In this document: piece after piece, positions 9,195 to 17,453 of the stretch
How positions within the stretch are numbered: position 1 is the first letter of the stretch
Layout of the letters: every line of letters starts with the position of its first letter
From: Breoghania sp963678585
GTDB taxonomy: Bacteria; Pseudomonadota; Alphaproteobacteria; Rhizobiales; Stappiaceae
Direction of reading: 5' to 3'
NCBI GenBank assembly: GCA_963678585.2
Contig: CAXXGA010000002.1
Coordinates: 62,001 to 126,000 of the forward strand
Length of the DNA stretch: 64,000 bases
Made by a program: the position numbers and the translations under genes
The notes under the pieces: model-generated
Seen by the model: the letters and a program-made list of their open reading frames with translations, nothing else
Databases searched by the model: none
What the model was told of the DNA's origin: nothing

Positions 9195-9997
9195 TCCGGC
9201 GTCTTTCTGCCTTGAGAACCGCAGCATGTTCGCTCGTTTTGCTGGGCGGTCTGTCGGGTCTTGTCTCGCAGTCCGGCGATGCGAAGGCGGAAACGCTGGT
9301 GACGGCCCTGTCGGAACCTGCGATCCGCATCACCTCCAATTTCACCGGGGCCGATATCGTGGTTTTCGGCACGGTGGAGCGTGATGCCGCGACCGTGGAG
9401 CGTCCCGACCCCTACGATATCGTCGTCTCGGTCCGTGGGCCGAAGGAGACGACGGTCACCCGCCGCAAGGCGCGGGTTTTCGGTGTGTGGGTGAACAATG
9501 ACGCCGTCCGCTTCATCGACATTCCTTCCTTTTACGCGCTGCATTCGACCCGCGCTCTTGACGAGATCGCAGACGGCGCCTTGCTGAGTTCAAAGGAGAT
9601 CGGGGCTGCCTACCTGCCGATGAAAAGCGACGCCACTGTTGAGGATGACGCCCAACGCATCGGCGAGTTCCGGCAGTCTCTGTTGCGTCTGAAACAGCAG
9701 GCGGGGCTCTATGCGGAACGTCCCGGTGCGGTGACCTTCCTCTCGCCCTCGCTTTTCCGAACCACGGTGCCGCTGCCCGCGAATGTGCCCGTCGGCAATT
9801 ACGAGGTCGAGGTGACGCTGTTTCGAGGGGGAGCGCTGCTGACGAGCGAGAACGGCAGCCTGAAGATCGGCAAGGCCGGTTTCGAGCAGTTCACATTCGA
9901 ACTGGCTCATTCCAATCCCGTTATCTACGGGTTGGCGACCGTGCTCATGGCGCTCGCCACGGGCTGGCTTGCCGGGGTTATCTTCCGAAAGGAATAG
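9191..9997 (+). CDS. TIGR02186-type (Alph_Pro_TM) membrane protein
   Basis: A 268-residue exported protein with an N-terminal signal segment (ALRTAACSLVLLGGLSGLVSQSGDAKA), a beta-rich periplasmic body and one C-terminal membrane helix (NPVIYGLATVLMALATGWLAGVIF). It matches what is known of the alphaproteobacterial family TIGR02186/PF09608, of unknown function. Members are commonly encoded directly after a TauE/SafE permease, as here with an ATGA overlap. The body begins EPAIRITSNFTGADIVVFGTVERD, typical of the family. It probably works with the exporter as an accessory subunit, but that is inferred from linkage only. Confidence 0.85.
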   Translation: MIRRLSALRTAACSLVLLGGLSGLVSQSGDAKAETLVTALSEPAIRITSNFTGADIVVFGTVERDAATVERPDPYDIVVSVRGPKETTVTRRKARVFGVWVNNDAVRFIDIPSFYALHSTRALDEIADGALLSSKEIGAAYLPMKSDATVEDDAQRIGEFRQSLLRLKQQAGLYAERPGAVTFLSPSLFRTTVPLPANVPVGNYEVEVTLFRGGALLTSENGSLKIGKAGFEQFTFELAHSNPVIYGLATVLMALATGWLAGVIFRKE

Positions 9998-10003
9998 AGG
10001 GGG

Positions 10004-10729
10004 TCAGTCGCCGCGCAGGCGGCTGGAAGCGACCGGGTAGATCCGGTCGTCACCGATAATGTAGGCGGTGAAGGCGTTGTCCGGGAAGAGCGGGCTCCAG
10101 ACTTCTTCCAGCACGTTGAGACCGCCGGTCAGCGCGCCGAAGGCAGGCAGAACGAGGCGGGTTTCGTCGCCTGCAAAGCAACGGCGGCGAATGGAACGTC
10201 CATGCCTGCGCACGCGCGCTGCCGGGTGCAGATGCCCCGCGATCTCGGCCATCACCCGGTTATCCAGCGGTTCGTGGCGGAAGACGATCCCGGCCAGATC
10301 GATCTCGTCGGCGTGATCGCCGAAAAGTCCGGCACTCGCTTCCGGGTCGTGATTGCCGCTGATCCAGATCCATTCGCGCCCGAGTTGCATCATGGCGAGA
10401 CGGGTCTGATCGCACATCGTCATGCGCGCGGCCGCATTCCCGTCATGAAAACTGTCGCCTAGCGAGATGACGCGGGCAGGCTGGAATTGGTCGATGACAG
10501 CAGACAGCCGGTCGAGTGTGACGGTCGTGTCGTAGGGCGGCAGCATCACCCCGCGGCTGGCATAGGCAGAGGCCTTTTCCAGATGAAGGTCTGAAACCAC
10601 CAGCGTGCGCTGGCTTTCCCACCACAGTGCGCCGGAGATGTGCAAGGTCATGATTTCGCTGACCACGCTCACGTCATGCCGGTCGATGACCGGCGAATGC
10701 CGCCTGATGGCTGTTGCAGCGAAATTCAC
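10004..10729 (-). CDS. pdeM: Ligase-associated DNA damage response endonuclease PdeM
   Basis: Calcineurin-like metallophosphoesterase of the PdeM family, part of the ligase-associated DNA damage response set (ATP-dependent ligase, Lhr-like helicase, exonuclease, PdeM). The metal-binding motifs are in order: VSDLHLEKA, LGDSFHD, ISGNHDPE and AGHLHPAA. Length is 241 residues, normal for the family. Its start overlaps the helicase stop by four bases, so the pair is translationally coupled. The ligase and exonuclease genes usually found in this set are not next to it in this window. Acts on DNA in the cytoplasm; its exact nuclease substrate is not established here. Confidence 0.92.
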   Translation of the reverse strand: MNFAATAIRRHSPVIDRHDVSVVSEIMTLHISGALWWESQRTLVVSDLHLEKASAYASRGVMLPPYDTTVTLDRLSAVIDQFQPARVISLGDSFHDGNAAARMTMCDQTRLAMMQLGREWIWISGNHDPEASAGLFGDHADEIDLAGIVFRHEPLDNRVMAEIAGHLHPAARVRRHGRSIRRRCFAGDETRLVLPAFGALTGGLNVLEEVWSPLFPDNAFTAYIIGDDRIYPVASSRLRGD

Positions 10730-13302
10730 GTCATGGCCTCCGCGATGAGTTCATCGGCGAATTCGGCGAGGAGGATCTCGTTGGCCTCGCCATGGATCGG
10801 TTCGCGTCCGATCTCGAGCATGACCGGAACCGCGAGCGGCGATACGCAATCCAGGCGAGTATGCGTGATTCTCGCCCTGATGCGGGACAAAAGCGCTCCC
10901 AGCCTCGAAATGTCGAGAAGACCGGTCGCCGCATCCGCCCAGGTCGCGCTGAGCAGGATGTGGTCGGGTTCATGCTCGCGCAAAACGTCATAAATAAGAT
11001 CGGAGGAGACGGTGATCTGACGCCCGCTCTTTTCCTGTCCGGGGTGACGCCGTTCGATCAGACCGGCAATGACGGCGCAGTTGCGGAAGGTGCGTTTCAG
11101 GAGCGACGAACCCGCCAGCCATGCATCTAGATCATCGCCCAGCATGTCCTCGTCAAACAGCGCATCGAGCGACAGCTCGCCCGCATCGATGGCCGCCCCC
11201 ATATCGGAAAGCCCCCAGACAGCGAGCGCATAGTCGTTGGCGACAAAGCCCAGCGGGCGCAGCCGCGCGCGTTCCAGACGGCGTGTCAGCAACATGCCCA
11301 GCGTCTGGTGGGCAAGCCGTCCCTCGAAGGGATAGCAGACCATGTAGAATTTCGAACTCCGGGGAAATGTCTCCACCAGCAGGCCGTCGCGTTCCGGCAG
11401 GCGCGATTTCTCGCGCTGGAGTTCCAGCCATTCGCGCACCTGATCGGGCAGGGCGCGCCAGTGATCGGCCTCCGCCAGCATCGCGCGGACGCCTGCCGCC
11501 AGATAGGTGGAGAGCGGGAACTTGCCGCCCATATAGGCCGGCACCTTCGGATCGGCAGAATGGGCGCGCGAGACATAGGCCTCGTTTTCGCGAAGGGCCT
11601 CGAAACGGAGGATCTCGCCCGCGAAAACGAAGGTGTCGCCGGGGCTGAGCTGTTCGATGAACCACTCCTCCACCTCGCCCAGAACCCGTCCGCCGCGCCT
11701 CACTGGCGTCCGTCGGCTCTGAGCCCGTGACCGCCCGAGCCGTACCTTCAGCATCGGCGCTTCCACGATGGTGCCGACATTGAGCCTGTATGCTTGCGCG
11801 AACCGGGGATGGGAAAGCCGCCAGAGCCCGTCGGGCCGCCTCCTCAGCCGGGCATAACGGTCATAGGTGCGAAGCGCGTAACCGCCGGTCGCCACGAAAT
11901 CGATGCAACGGCGAAACGTGTCGAAATCGAGCCTGCGGTAGGGCTCTGCGGAAACAACCTCGGCGAAGGTTTCCCGTTCCTCGAAAGGCCCTGCGCAGGC
12001 AAGCCCGAGAATGTGCTGGGCAAGAACGTCGAGCCCGCCCGCACGGCCCGCAGGCGCATCCTGTGCGCCCGCTTTCGACGCCTCAAGCGCCGCCCGGCAC
12101 TCCAGCACCTCAAACCGGTTGGCAGGGACCAGCAGTGCCTTGGAAGGCTCGTCCATGCGGTGGTTGGCGCGTCCGATGCGTTGCGAGAGCCTGCTTGCTC
12201 CCTTCGGCGCACCCACATTGACGACGAGATCCACATCGCCCCAGTCCACCCCCAGATCGAGCGAGGACGTGCAGACCACGGCGCGCAATTGCCCGGCTGT
12301 CATCGCGGTTTCCACCTTGCGCCGCTGTCCGGCGTCGAGGGAGCCGTGATGAAGCGCGATGGCGAGATTGTCGTCGTTGATCAGCCAAAGCTCCTGAAAC
12401 AGCCGTTCCGCCTGACTGCGCGTGTTGACGAAGACGAGCACGGTACGATGCGCCCGGATCGCCTCGTAGATTTCCGGCAGGGCATAGGCGGCGCTGTGTC
12501 CGGCCCAGGGAATGCGGGCCTCGGACGGCAGGATGGAGATGTCGGGTTCCGCGCCTTCATCCACGCTCACCAGATCGGCAAGAACGCGTGGGACCGCCGT
12601 GTCCGGGCTCTGGGGGGCCAGATAGGCGCACAGGTCTTCCGGCTCAGCCACGGTCGCCGAAAGCCCCGTCATGCGAAGGCTCGGGGCCAGTTTCCTGAGC
12701 CTTGCCAGCCCCAGCGCCAGAAGATCGCCACGCTTGGAGGTCACCAGCGCATGCAGCTCGTCGAGGATGACGGCGGTCAGGTTCGAAAAGAAGTCTGCCG
12801 CCTGCGGGTCGGAAATCAGCAGGGCGAGCTGTTCCGGCGTCGTCAGCAGGATATCGGGCGGTATGCGCTTCTGGCGCTGGCGTTTGTGGGAGGGCGTGTC
12901 GCCCGTCCGGGTTTCGATGGAGACGTGGAGCCCCATCTCGCGGACCGGTGTTTCCAGATTGCGCGCGATATCGACGGCCAGCGCCTTGAGCGGCGAGATG
13001 TAGAGCGTATGCGGGCCGCGGCGTGCCGTGCGCCTTTCGCCCGGTCCGTCGCCTTGGTCGGCCAGATCGATGAGGCTTGGCAGAAAACCGGCGAGTGTCT
13101 TGCCCGCGCCCGTCGGAGCGATCAGCAGGGTCGAGCGTCCGTGCGCCGCATGATCGACAAGCGCAAGCTGATGCGCACGCACCTGCCAGCCGCGGTGTGA
13201 AAACCACGCGGCGAAGGCCGGCGGAAGCGGGGCAGGCCGATCCTCCTGCGGATCCTCGTCCAATGGTCGAACCCTGTTGGCGGTTGCGGGACGAAACCGC
13301 AA
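10726..13302 (-). CDS. Ligase-associated DNA damage response DEXH box helicase (Lhr-like)
   Basis: An 858-residue superfamily 2 helicase of the Lhr-core type. The Q-motif region HQLALVDHAAHGRS is followed by Walker A (LLIAPTGAGKTLAGF), the DELH box (AVILDELHALV), motif III (GLSATVAEPEDL) and motif VI (QRIGRANHRMDEP). A winged-helix and Lhr C-terminal region (about 430-850, including GRVLGEVEEWFIEQLSPGDTFVFAGEILRFE) follows. Family members unwind DNA 3' to 5' and are linked to DNA repair. It is first in a two-gene unit with pdeM, with an ATGA overlap. The start at 13302 gives a Pro-rich leader (EDRPAPLPPAFAAWF) typical of the family. Confidence 0.93.
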   Translation of the reverse strand: MRFRPATANRVRPLDEDPQEDRPAPLPPAFAAWFSHRGWQVRAHQLALVDHAAHGRSTLLIAPTGAGKTLAGFLPSLIDLADQGDGPGERRTARRGPHTLYISPLKALAVDIARNLETPVREMGLHVSIETRTGDTPSHKRQRQKRIPPDILLTTPEQLALLISDPQAADFFSNLTAVILDELHALVTSKRGDLLALGLARLRKLAPSLRMTGLSATVAEPEDLCAYLAPQSPDTAVPRVLADLVSVDEGAEPDISILPSEARIPWAGHSAAYALPEIYEAIRAHRTVLVFVNTRSQAERLFQELWLINDDNLAIALHHGSLDAGQRRKVETAMTAGQLRAVVCTSSLDLGVDWGDVDLVVNVGAPKGASRLSQRIGRANHRMDEPSKALLVPANRFEVLECRAALEASKAGAQDAPAGRAGGLDVLAQHILGLACAGPFEERETFAEVVSAEPYRRLDFDTFRRCIDFVATGGYALRTYDRYARLRRRPDGLWRLSHPRFAQAYRLNVGTIVEAPMLKVRLGRSRAQSRRTPVRRGGRVLGEVEEWFIEQLSPGDTFVFAGEILRFEALRENEAYVSRAHSADPKVPAYMGGKFPLSTYLAAGVRAMLAEADHWRALPDQVREWLELQREKSRLPERDGLLVETFPRSSKFYMVCYPFEGRLAHQTLGMLLTRRLERARLRPLGFVANDYALAVWGLSDMGAAIDAGELSLDALFDEDMLGDDLDAWLAGSSLLKRTFRNCAVIAGLIERRHPGQEKSGRQITVSSDLIYDVLREHEPDHILLSATWADAATGLLDISRLGALLSRIRARITHTRLDCVSPLAVPVMLEIGREPIHGEANEILLAEFADELIAEAMT

Positions 13303-13562
13303 TCGTGGTGGCGCCTTCTCCCGTCCTATCGACGGCGCGCATGCCTTTCAAGTGTCGCTGCCCGGGGCAATGTGCAAGGCGCGGATCTCTTCCCCATCGC
13401 CTTGGCACGTGCGACGGGGTATATCGATCCTGTAGCCGATGTTCAGATCGTCTCTTGACGGAACTGGACAGCGTGGCAGGCTGGTATATGCGGCCTCCGG
13501 TTGCAAAGCGCGTGACGACAGAAACGCGTGACAATAAGAGTGACCAACGAAAGACGACGCCG

Positions 13563-13952
13563 ATGACGACCGAAGCGGATACGAGTGCTATTCAGGACCT
13601 CTTCGCGGCCTATGCAAGCGGGTTCGACGATTTCGACGCCGATGCCATCGCCGATCTTTTTGCCTATCCGGTCGTGATCTGGCAGTTCGACCGTGGCAAC
13701 ATGTTCGAGGACGACGAGGATCTGCTGGAAAACATCGAGGCCCTGTTGAAGGTCCTCGAAAGCGAGGGCGTCGTTCAGTCCGAATACGAGGTTCAGGCCC
13801 TGAGCGTTTCCGGTCCGACCGCGCTGGCGAGCGTAAGCTGGAGCCAGCAGCGCGAGGACGGCGAAGTCGCGCTCGCCTTCACCTGTCACTATCATCTGGT
13901 CAATATCGAAGGGGAATGGCTGATCGCCTCCATCTTCAACGAGAACGTCTGA
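13563..13952 (+). CDS. Small NTF2-like (SnoaL-type) hypothetical protein
   Basis: A 129-residue acidic protein with the alpha+beta cone layout of the NTF2-like superfamily: an N-terminal helix pair (IQDLFAAYASGFDDFDADAIADLFAYPVVIW), a central helix (DLLENIEALLKVLES) and C-terminal strands (ALASVSWSQQRE, ALAFTCHYHLVNIEGEWLIASIF). No catalytic residues can be assigned. The ATG at 13563 begins the conserved-looking part; the frame is open further upstream but reads as low-quality sequence. It stands alone, divergent from the helicase gene. Function unknown. Confidence 0.72.
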   Translation: MTTEADTSAIQDLFAAYASGFDDFDADAIADLFAYPVVIWQFDRGNMFEDDEDLLENIEALLKVLESEGVVQSEYEVQALSVSGPTALASVSWSQQREDGEVALAFTCHYHLVNIEGEWLIASIFNENV

Positions 13953-14079
13953 CCGGTATCGCGAAACGCTTCCCGGCCCGCGACCATCTGAGTTAGTGGA
14001 TTTACTTGCTCTTGCGCGGAACCGCCGTCATCTTCTCATGGCGCGCAATGACGCGCCATGTCTACAGGGAGGTTCCGGT

Positions 14080-14700
14080 GTGAGCGCTACGATCGATTAC
14101 TATTTCAGCCTGATTTCGCCATACGCCTATCTCGGCCACGATCGTCTCCTTGAAATCGCGGAAAAGCACGGAGCTGCGATCCGCTATTTCCCGGTCAATC
14201 TCGGCGCGGTCTTCTCCCAGACAGGCGGTCTTCCTCTGCCCCTGCGCCATGTTGCGCGGCAAGATTATCGCTGGCTGGAATTGCAGCGCTGGCGCGAGGT
14301 CAGAAAGCTGCCGCTGAACCTCCGTCCGGCCCATTTCCCGACCGATCAGACGCTCGCCGACTGCACCGCGATCATTCTGGCGCAAAGCGGCGGCAAGGTT
14401 GCGGAATTCGCCCATCGCGTTTTCCGCGCCTGTTGGGAACTGGATCGAGATATCGCCGACGAGCATGTGATCGCGGGCATTCTCGATGATCTGGGGGAAC
14501 ATAAGGGCGATCTGATCACGGCGGCGAAGTCGGAAGAGGTCCGCGCGATCTATGCGGAAAATGCGAAACAGGCCGCCAAAGCGGGCGTTTTCGGCTCACC
14601 GTGCTATGTGTTGAACGGGGAAGTTTTCTGGGGGCAGGATCGTCTCGAATTGCTCGACGACGCTCTTACCTCCGGTCGCGCCCCCTACAGGCCGCTTTGA
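14080..14700 (+). CDS. 2-hydroxychromene-2-carboxylate isomerase family protein (DsbA-like fold)
   Basis: Thioredoxin-fold protein of the DsbA/HCCA isomerase family, 206 residues. It begins IDYYFSLISPYAYLGHDRLLEIA, with the SPYAY in place of the DsbA CxxC, as in glutathione-dependent 2-hydroxychromene-2-carboxylate isomerases of aromatic catabolism. It ends with GVFGSPCYVLNGEVFWGQDRLELLDDAL, the conserved cis-Pro and C-terminal segment. I chose the GTG at 14080, which has a GGGAGG ribosome-binding site ending about 7 bases upstream; the frame extends further upstream without family similarity. No naphthalene-degradation genes lie nearby, so the real substrate is unknown. Confidence 0.87.
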   Translation: MSATIDYYFSLISPYAYLGHDRLLEIAEKHGAAIRYFPVNLGAVFSQTGGLPLPLRHVARQDYRWLELQRWREVRKLPLNLRPAHFPTDQTLADCTAIILAQSGGKVAEFAHRVFRACWELDRDIADEHVIAGILDDLGEHKGDLITAAKSEEVRAIYAENAKQAAKAGVFGSPCYVLNGEVFWGQDRLELLDDALTSGRAPYRPL

Positions 14701-14793
14701 TCGGGGGGCGGGCCTTGTCGGCCGCGGTTGTCCGCAAATCCGTCCATGTTCGTGCATATGAGAAATGATCCGATCGCAATGCCGGAGATTTCC

Positions 14794-15303
14794 ATGCGAA
14801 AGCTTGTGACGCTTGTGTCCACTGCTGCGGCCATTTCGATGGTGTCGCCTGCGCATGCCGCATCGGACGCGCCGAACCCCGTCGATCCCGACCGATACAC
14901 CCTGCACGAGACCGCCGACGGCTGGCTGAGGCTTGAGCGCGAGACCGGCCGGGTTTCGCTTTGCCGGGCGAAATACGGAAACTGGACCTGCGTGCCCGTG
15001 CCCGATGCGTCGGTGGCCTATGAGGCCGAGGCGAAGGCGCTGGAAGATGAACGCGACCGCCTGAAGGCTCGGGTTTCGGAACTGGAGGCGCGGCTTGAGG
15101 CGGCTGGAATGGACGCCTCCAATGAGCCCGGAACCGGGGCAGGAAACGGGACTGTTGCGCCGAAAGCGGAGCGCACGGAGCCGCTGATCACGCCGGAGGA
15201 AGAGCGCGAGCTTGACCGCTTCATGGAGTTTTCGGAACGCGCCATGCGCCGGTTCTTCGGGATGGTGAAGACACTGCGGCGCGAATTCGACGACAGGATC
15301 TGA
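14794..15303 (+). CDS. Exported hypothetical protein with coiled coil
   Basis: A 169-residue secreted or periplasmic protein. It starts with a signal peptide (MRKLVTLVSTAAAISMVSPAHA, cleavage likely after AHA). A short domain with two cysteines (TGRVSLCRAKYGNWTCVPVPD) that could form a disulfide comes next, then a coiled coil (EAEAKALEDERDRLKARVSELEAR) and a charged C-terminal helix (EERELDRFMEFSERAMRRFFGMVKTLRREFDD). The ATG at 14794 is preceded by GGAG and begins the signal peptide. Conserved proteins of this shape occur in rhizobia without known function. A hairpin terminator follows directly. Confidence 0.75.
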   Translation: MRKLVTLVSTAAAISMVSPAHAASDAPNPVDPDRYTLHETADGWLRLERETGRVSLCRAKYGNWTCVPVPDASVAYEAEAKALEDERDRLKARVSELEARLEAAGMDASNEPGTGAGNGTVAPKAERTEPLITPEEERELDRFMEFSERAMRRFFGMVKTLRREFDDRI

Positions 15304-15305
15304 CA

Positions 15306-15339
15306 GGGGACGATCCGGCGGTTTTCTGCCGGCGTCCCC
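15306..15339. terminator. Hairpin terminator between convergent genes
   Basis: GGGGACG (15306-15312) pairs with CGTCCCC (15333-15339), and an inner stem CCGGC/GCCGG sits around a T-rich loop. It starts three bases after the stop of the upstream gene and lies between convergent genes. The trailing T tract is weak. Confidence 0.6.
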
Positions 15340-15358
15340 TTCAGTTCGTCCTTGGCCG

Positions 15359-16228
15359 TCAGCCCATGATCAGGGCGCGAAGCTCGCCACGGGCTTCCTC
15401 AGGCAGCTTCACCGCCTTGCGGGCTTCCAGATCCATGATGATTGCGGTCACGTCCATCACCGCAACGAGACGCTGGGACGCGCTTTCGAACACGTGATGG
15501 CGGAAGGTGAAGGTCTTTTCGCTCACGCCCGTGATGCCGGACAAGACGTGCAGCACCGTGCCCGCCTTGATCGGCATGCCGCGGGTCAGCTTCATCTCCA
15601 GCGCCACGCGGCCATAGTCGTGCTTGTCGAGCCAGGGTCGCGTCATTCCCGCGCTTTCCCAAAGATGGGGCGCGCCGTCGGTGAGGCAGGCGAGAATGAA
15701 ACGGTCGTCGGCATTGCCGTCGAGGACGCAGTCGCGCGGCAGCACCGTGGCGCGGGTGATGAGCTGCGCGTTGGCGGCGCGCAGGTCCGCCTCCTTCACG
15801 TCGAGCGTGGCGGGGGCTGCCTCGAAGGAACGCGGCGCGGCGTCGGCGGGCATCTCCACGATCACGTTATCGAGACGCTTGCGAATGTCCTTGATGGCGC
15901 GGTCGGAGGGGGCGTAGCCATCGAGCGCGGTGGCTGTGATGCGTCCGGTGGAACGGTCGCGCATCACGTGGACGATGTTCAGCATGTAGGGGCCGTCAAA
16001 GGCCGCATGCGAGGTGATCTCCACCAGCGACCCGACGAACATCTCGCCCTGGTAGCGCACGTGGCGCACCCGGCGTGGGCCCGCTTGCGCCTCGCTGAAC
16101 CCCGTCATGAAACGGAATTGGCGGTCGGCCTCCTCGAACTTCGCAAAATAGAACTGAACGTTCAGATGATCGTTCTCGTCGCATTCCCAAGTGTTGACGA
16201 AGGAGCGCAGCGTTTCGAGGGCAGGCAT
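15359..16228 (-). CDS. Thioesterase-family protein with two hotdog domains
   Basis: A 289-residue acyl-CoA thioesterase-like protein built from two hotdog folds. The first half (ALETLRSFVNTWECDENDHLNVQFYFAKFEEADRQF) has the DxNxHLN pattern of 4-hydroxybenzoyl-CoA-type thioesterases. The second half begins around residue 170 and includes WLDKHDYGRVALEMKLTRGMPIKAG. It would hydrolyse an acyl-CoA in the cytoplasm. The chosen ATG is at 16228; an ATG at 16234 and a GTG at 16282 are in the same frame. It is convergent with the preceding exported-protein gene. Substrate unknown. Confidence 0.82.
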   Translation of the reverse strand: MPALETLRSFVNTWECDENDHLNVQFYFAKFEEADRQFRFMTGFSEAQAGPRRVRHVRYQGEMFVGSLVEITSHAAFDGPYMLNIVHVMRDRSTGRITATALDGYAPSDRAIKDIRKRLDNVIVEMPADAAPRSFEAAPATLDVKEADLRAANAQLITRATVLPRDCVLDGNADDRFILACLTDGAPHLWESAGMTRPWLDKHDYGRVALEMKLTRGMPIKAGTVLHVLSGITGVSEKTFTFRHHVFESASQRLVAVMDVTAIIMDLEARKAVKLPEEARGELRALIMG

Positions 16229-16387
16229 GGGCATTCCGATTCTTTTTCTGGCCGGTGGCCAACAGCCATCGCGCGTTTTCACAGGCAGGTCGGGCGATAT
16301 CTCATCGCTGCACCCGGCCGACAGAGTGGTTTCGTGTCCATCTATAGAGAACCGAGCGATCCTGCAATTGTTTCGCGAGGGTTTAAA

Positions 16388-17347
16388 TCAGCCTTTTCTT
16401 GTGAAGGCAGCGCGAATGAAGGCGTCGATTTCGCCATTGCTCTGCCTGGAAATCTCCAGCGGAAAGGCTTGGAACACATGGCAGCCGCCGGGATGAACTG
16501 AAATCTCGGCGCTATTTCCGGCCGCAAGCCAGCGCGAGGCCATGAACAGGCTGTCATCGAGAAGCGCATCGCGGGTACCGACGGAGAACAGCGCCGGCGG
16601 CATGGCGTTGAGGTCGGCGCGAAGCGGCGAGATGTCGGCGGGCGTCGCGTCGCCGTCCGCGCCCAGAAAACAACGCACGAAATTCGAGATGTCCCGGGTG
16701 CTGAGGATCAGCTTCTCCGTTCCCCAGTTGCGCGCGCTCGGCGTGAGCGAAAGATCGTAGCACCCGGCGGTGAGTGCCGCGCCCGCAAAGGGCGTCATGC
16801 CGTGACGGTCGCGCAGGCGCACCATCGTGACGACGGAGAGATGCGCCCCTGCGGATTCCCCACCGATGACGACCGGCAGATGGGCGAAGGGCGACTGGTC
16901 GAAGAGCCACAGCGCCGCCGTTTCGCAATCGTCGGGCCCTTGCGGATAAGGGGTCTCGGGTGCAAGCCGATATTCGACCGAAAGCGCTACCGCGCCGGTC
17001 GTGCGGGTGATCTCCTCGAGCCGGTCGTCCTGACTGTCGCAGGTGCCGAACGTCCAGCCCCCGCCGTGAATATGCAGATAGACGCCGGTCGGTTCTCCGC
17101 TTTCCGGCAGGATCTGGCGGATCTTGATGGGGCCGTGAGGGCCCTCGATCGTCAGCATCTGCGCACGCGGGCACTTCGGCGGCATCGGAAACGCGCCGCG
17201 CCCTTCGGCTCTCAGTTTGCGGACGACCGCAGGCGGCACGCTCCAGCTGTCGGGCAATGCTTCCAGTTCGGCGGTCTTCTCGGCGTTGAAACGCCGCGTC
17301 TCGTCGCTGATGGCGCTGTCGAGGAAAAGGGCTGGATCAATCTTCAT
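16388..17347 (-). CDS. Alpha/beta hydrolase (HSL family esterase)
   Basis: A 319-residue carboxylesterase of the hormone-sensitive-lipase family. The oxyanion motif HIHGGGWTFGTCDSQD (around residue 95) is followed by SVEYRLAPETPYPQ, the nucleophile elbow GGESAGAHLS, the acid region SVGTRDALLDDS and the catalytic histidine in GGCHVFQAFP. These supply a Ser-Asp-His triad, so the enzyme should be active. The ATG at 17347 starts MKIDPALFLD; an upstream in-frame start at 17404 adds 19 unlikely residues. It lies downstream of the symporter gene on the same strand, 106 bp away. Physiological ester unknown. Confidence 0.88.
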   Translation of the reverse strand: MKIDPALFLDSAISDETRRFNAEKTAELEALPDSWSVPPAVVRKLRAEGRGAFPMPPKCPRAQMLTIEGPHGPIKIRQILPESGEPTGVYLHIHGGGWTFGTCDSQDDRLEEITRTTGAVALSVEYRLAPETPYPQGPDDCETAALWLFDQSPFAHLPVVIGGESAGAHLSVVTMVRLRDRHGMTPFAGAALTAGCYDLSLTPSARNWGTEKLILSTRDISNFVRCFLGADGDATPADISPLRADLNAMPPALFSVGTRDALLDDSLFMASRWLAAGNSAEISVHPGGCHVFQAFPLEISRQSNGEIDAFIRAAFTRKG

Positions 17348-17453
17348 GGTCTGCAATCTCTCGGCGTTCCTGTCGCCGGAGACGGTAAACGACCCATGTC
17401 GCAACTGCCAAGCGTTGCTTCTCAGGTTACGTCGTGGTGGCGGACTCGTCGCC

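Noticed and set aside
13077..13562. Upstream extension of the NTF2-like gene
   Set aside because: Overlaps the start of the divergent helicase and reads as shadow sequence; the ATG at 13563 begins the folded part.
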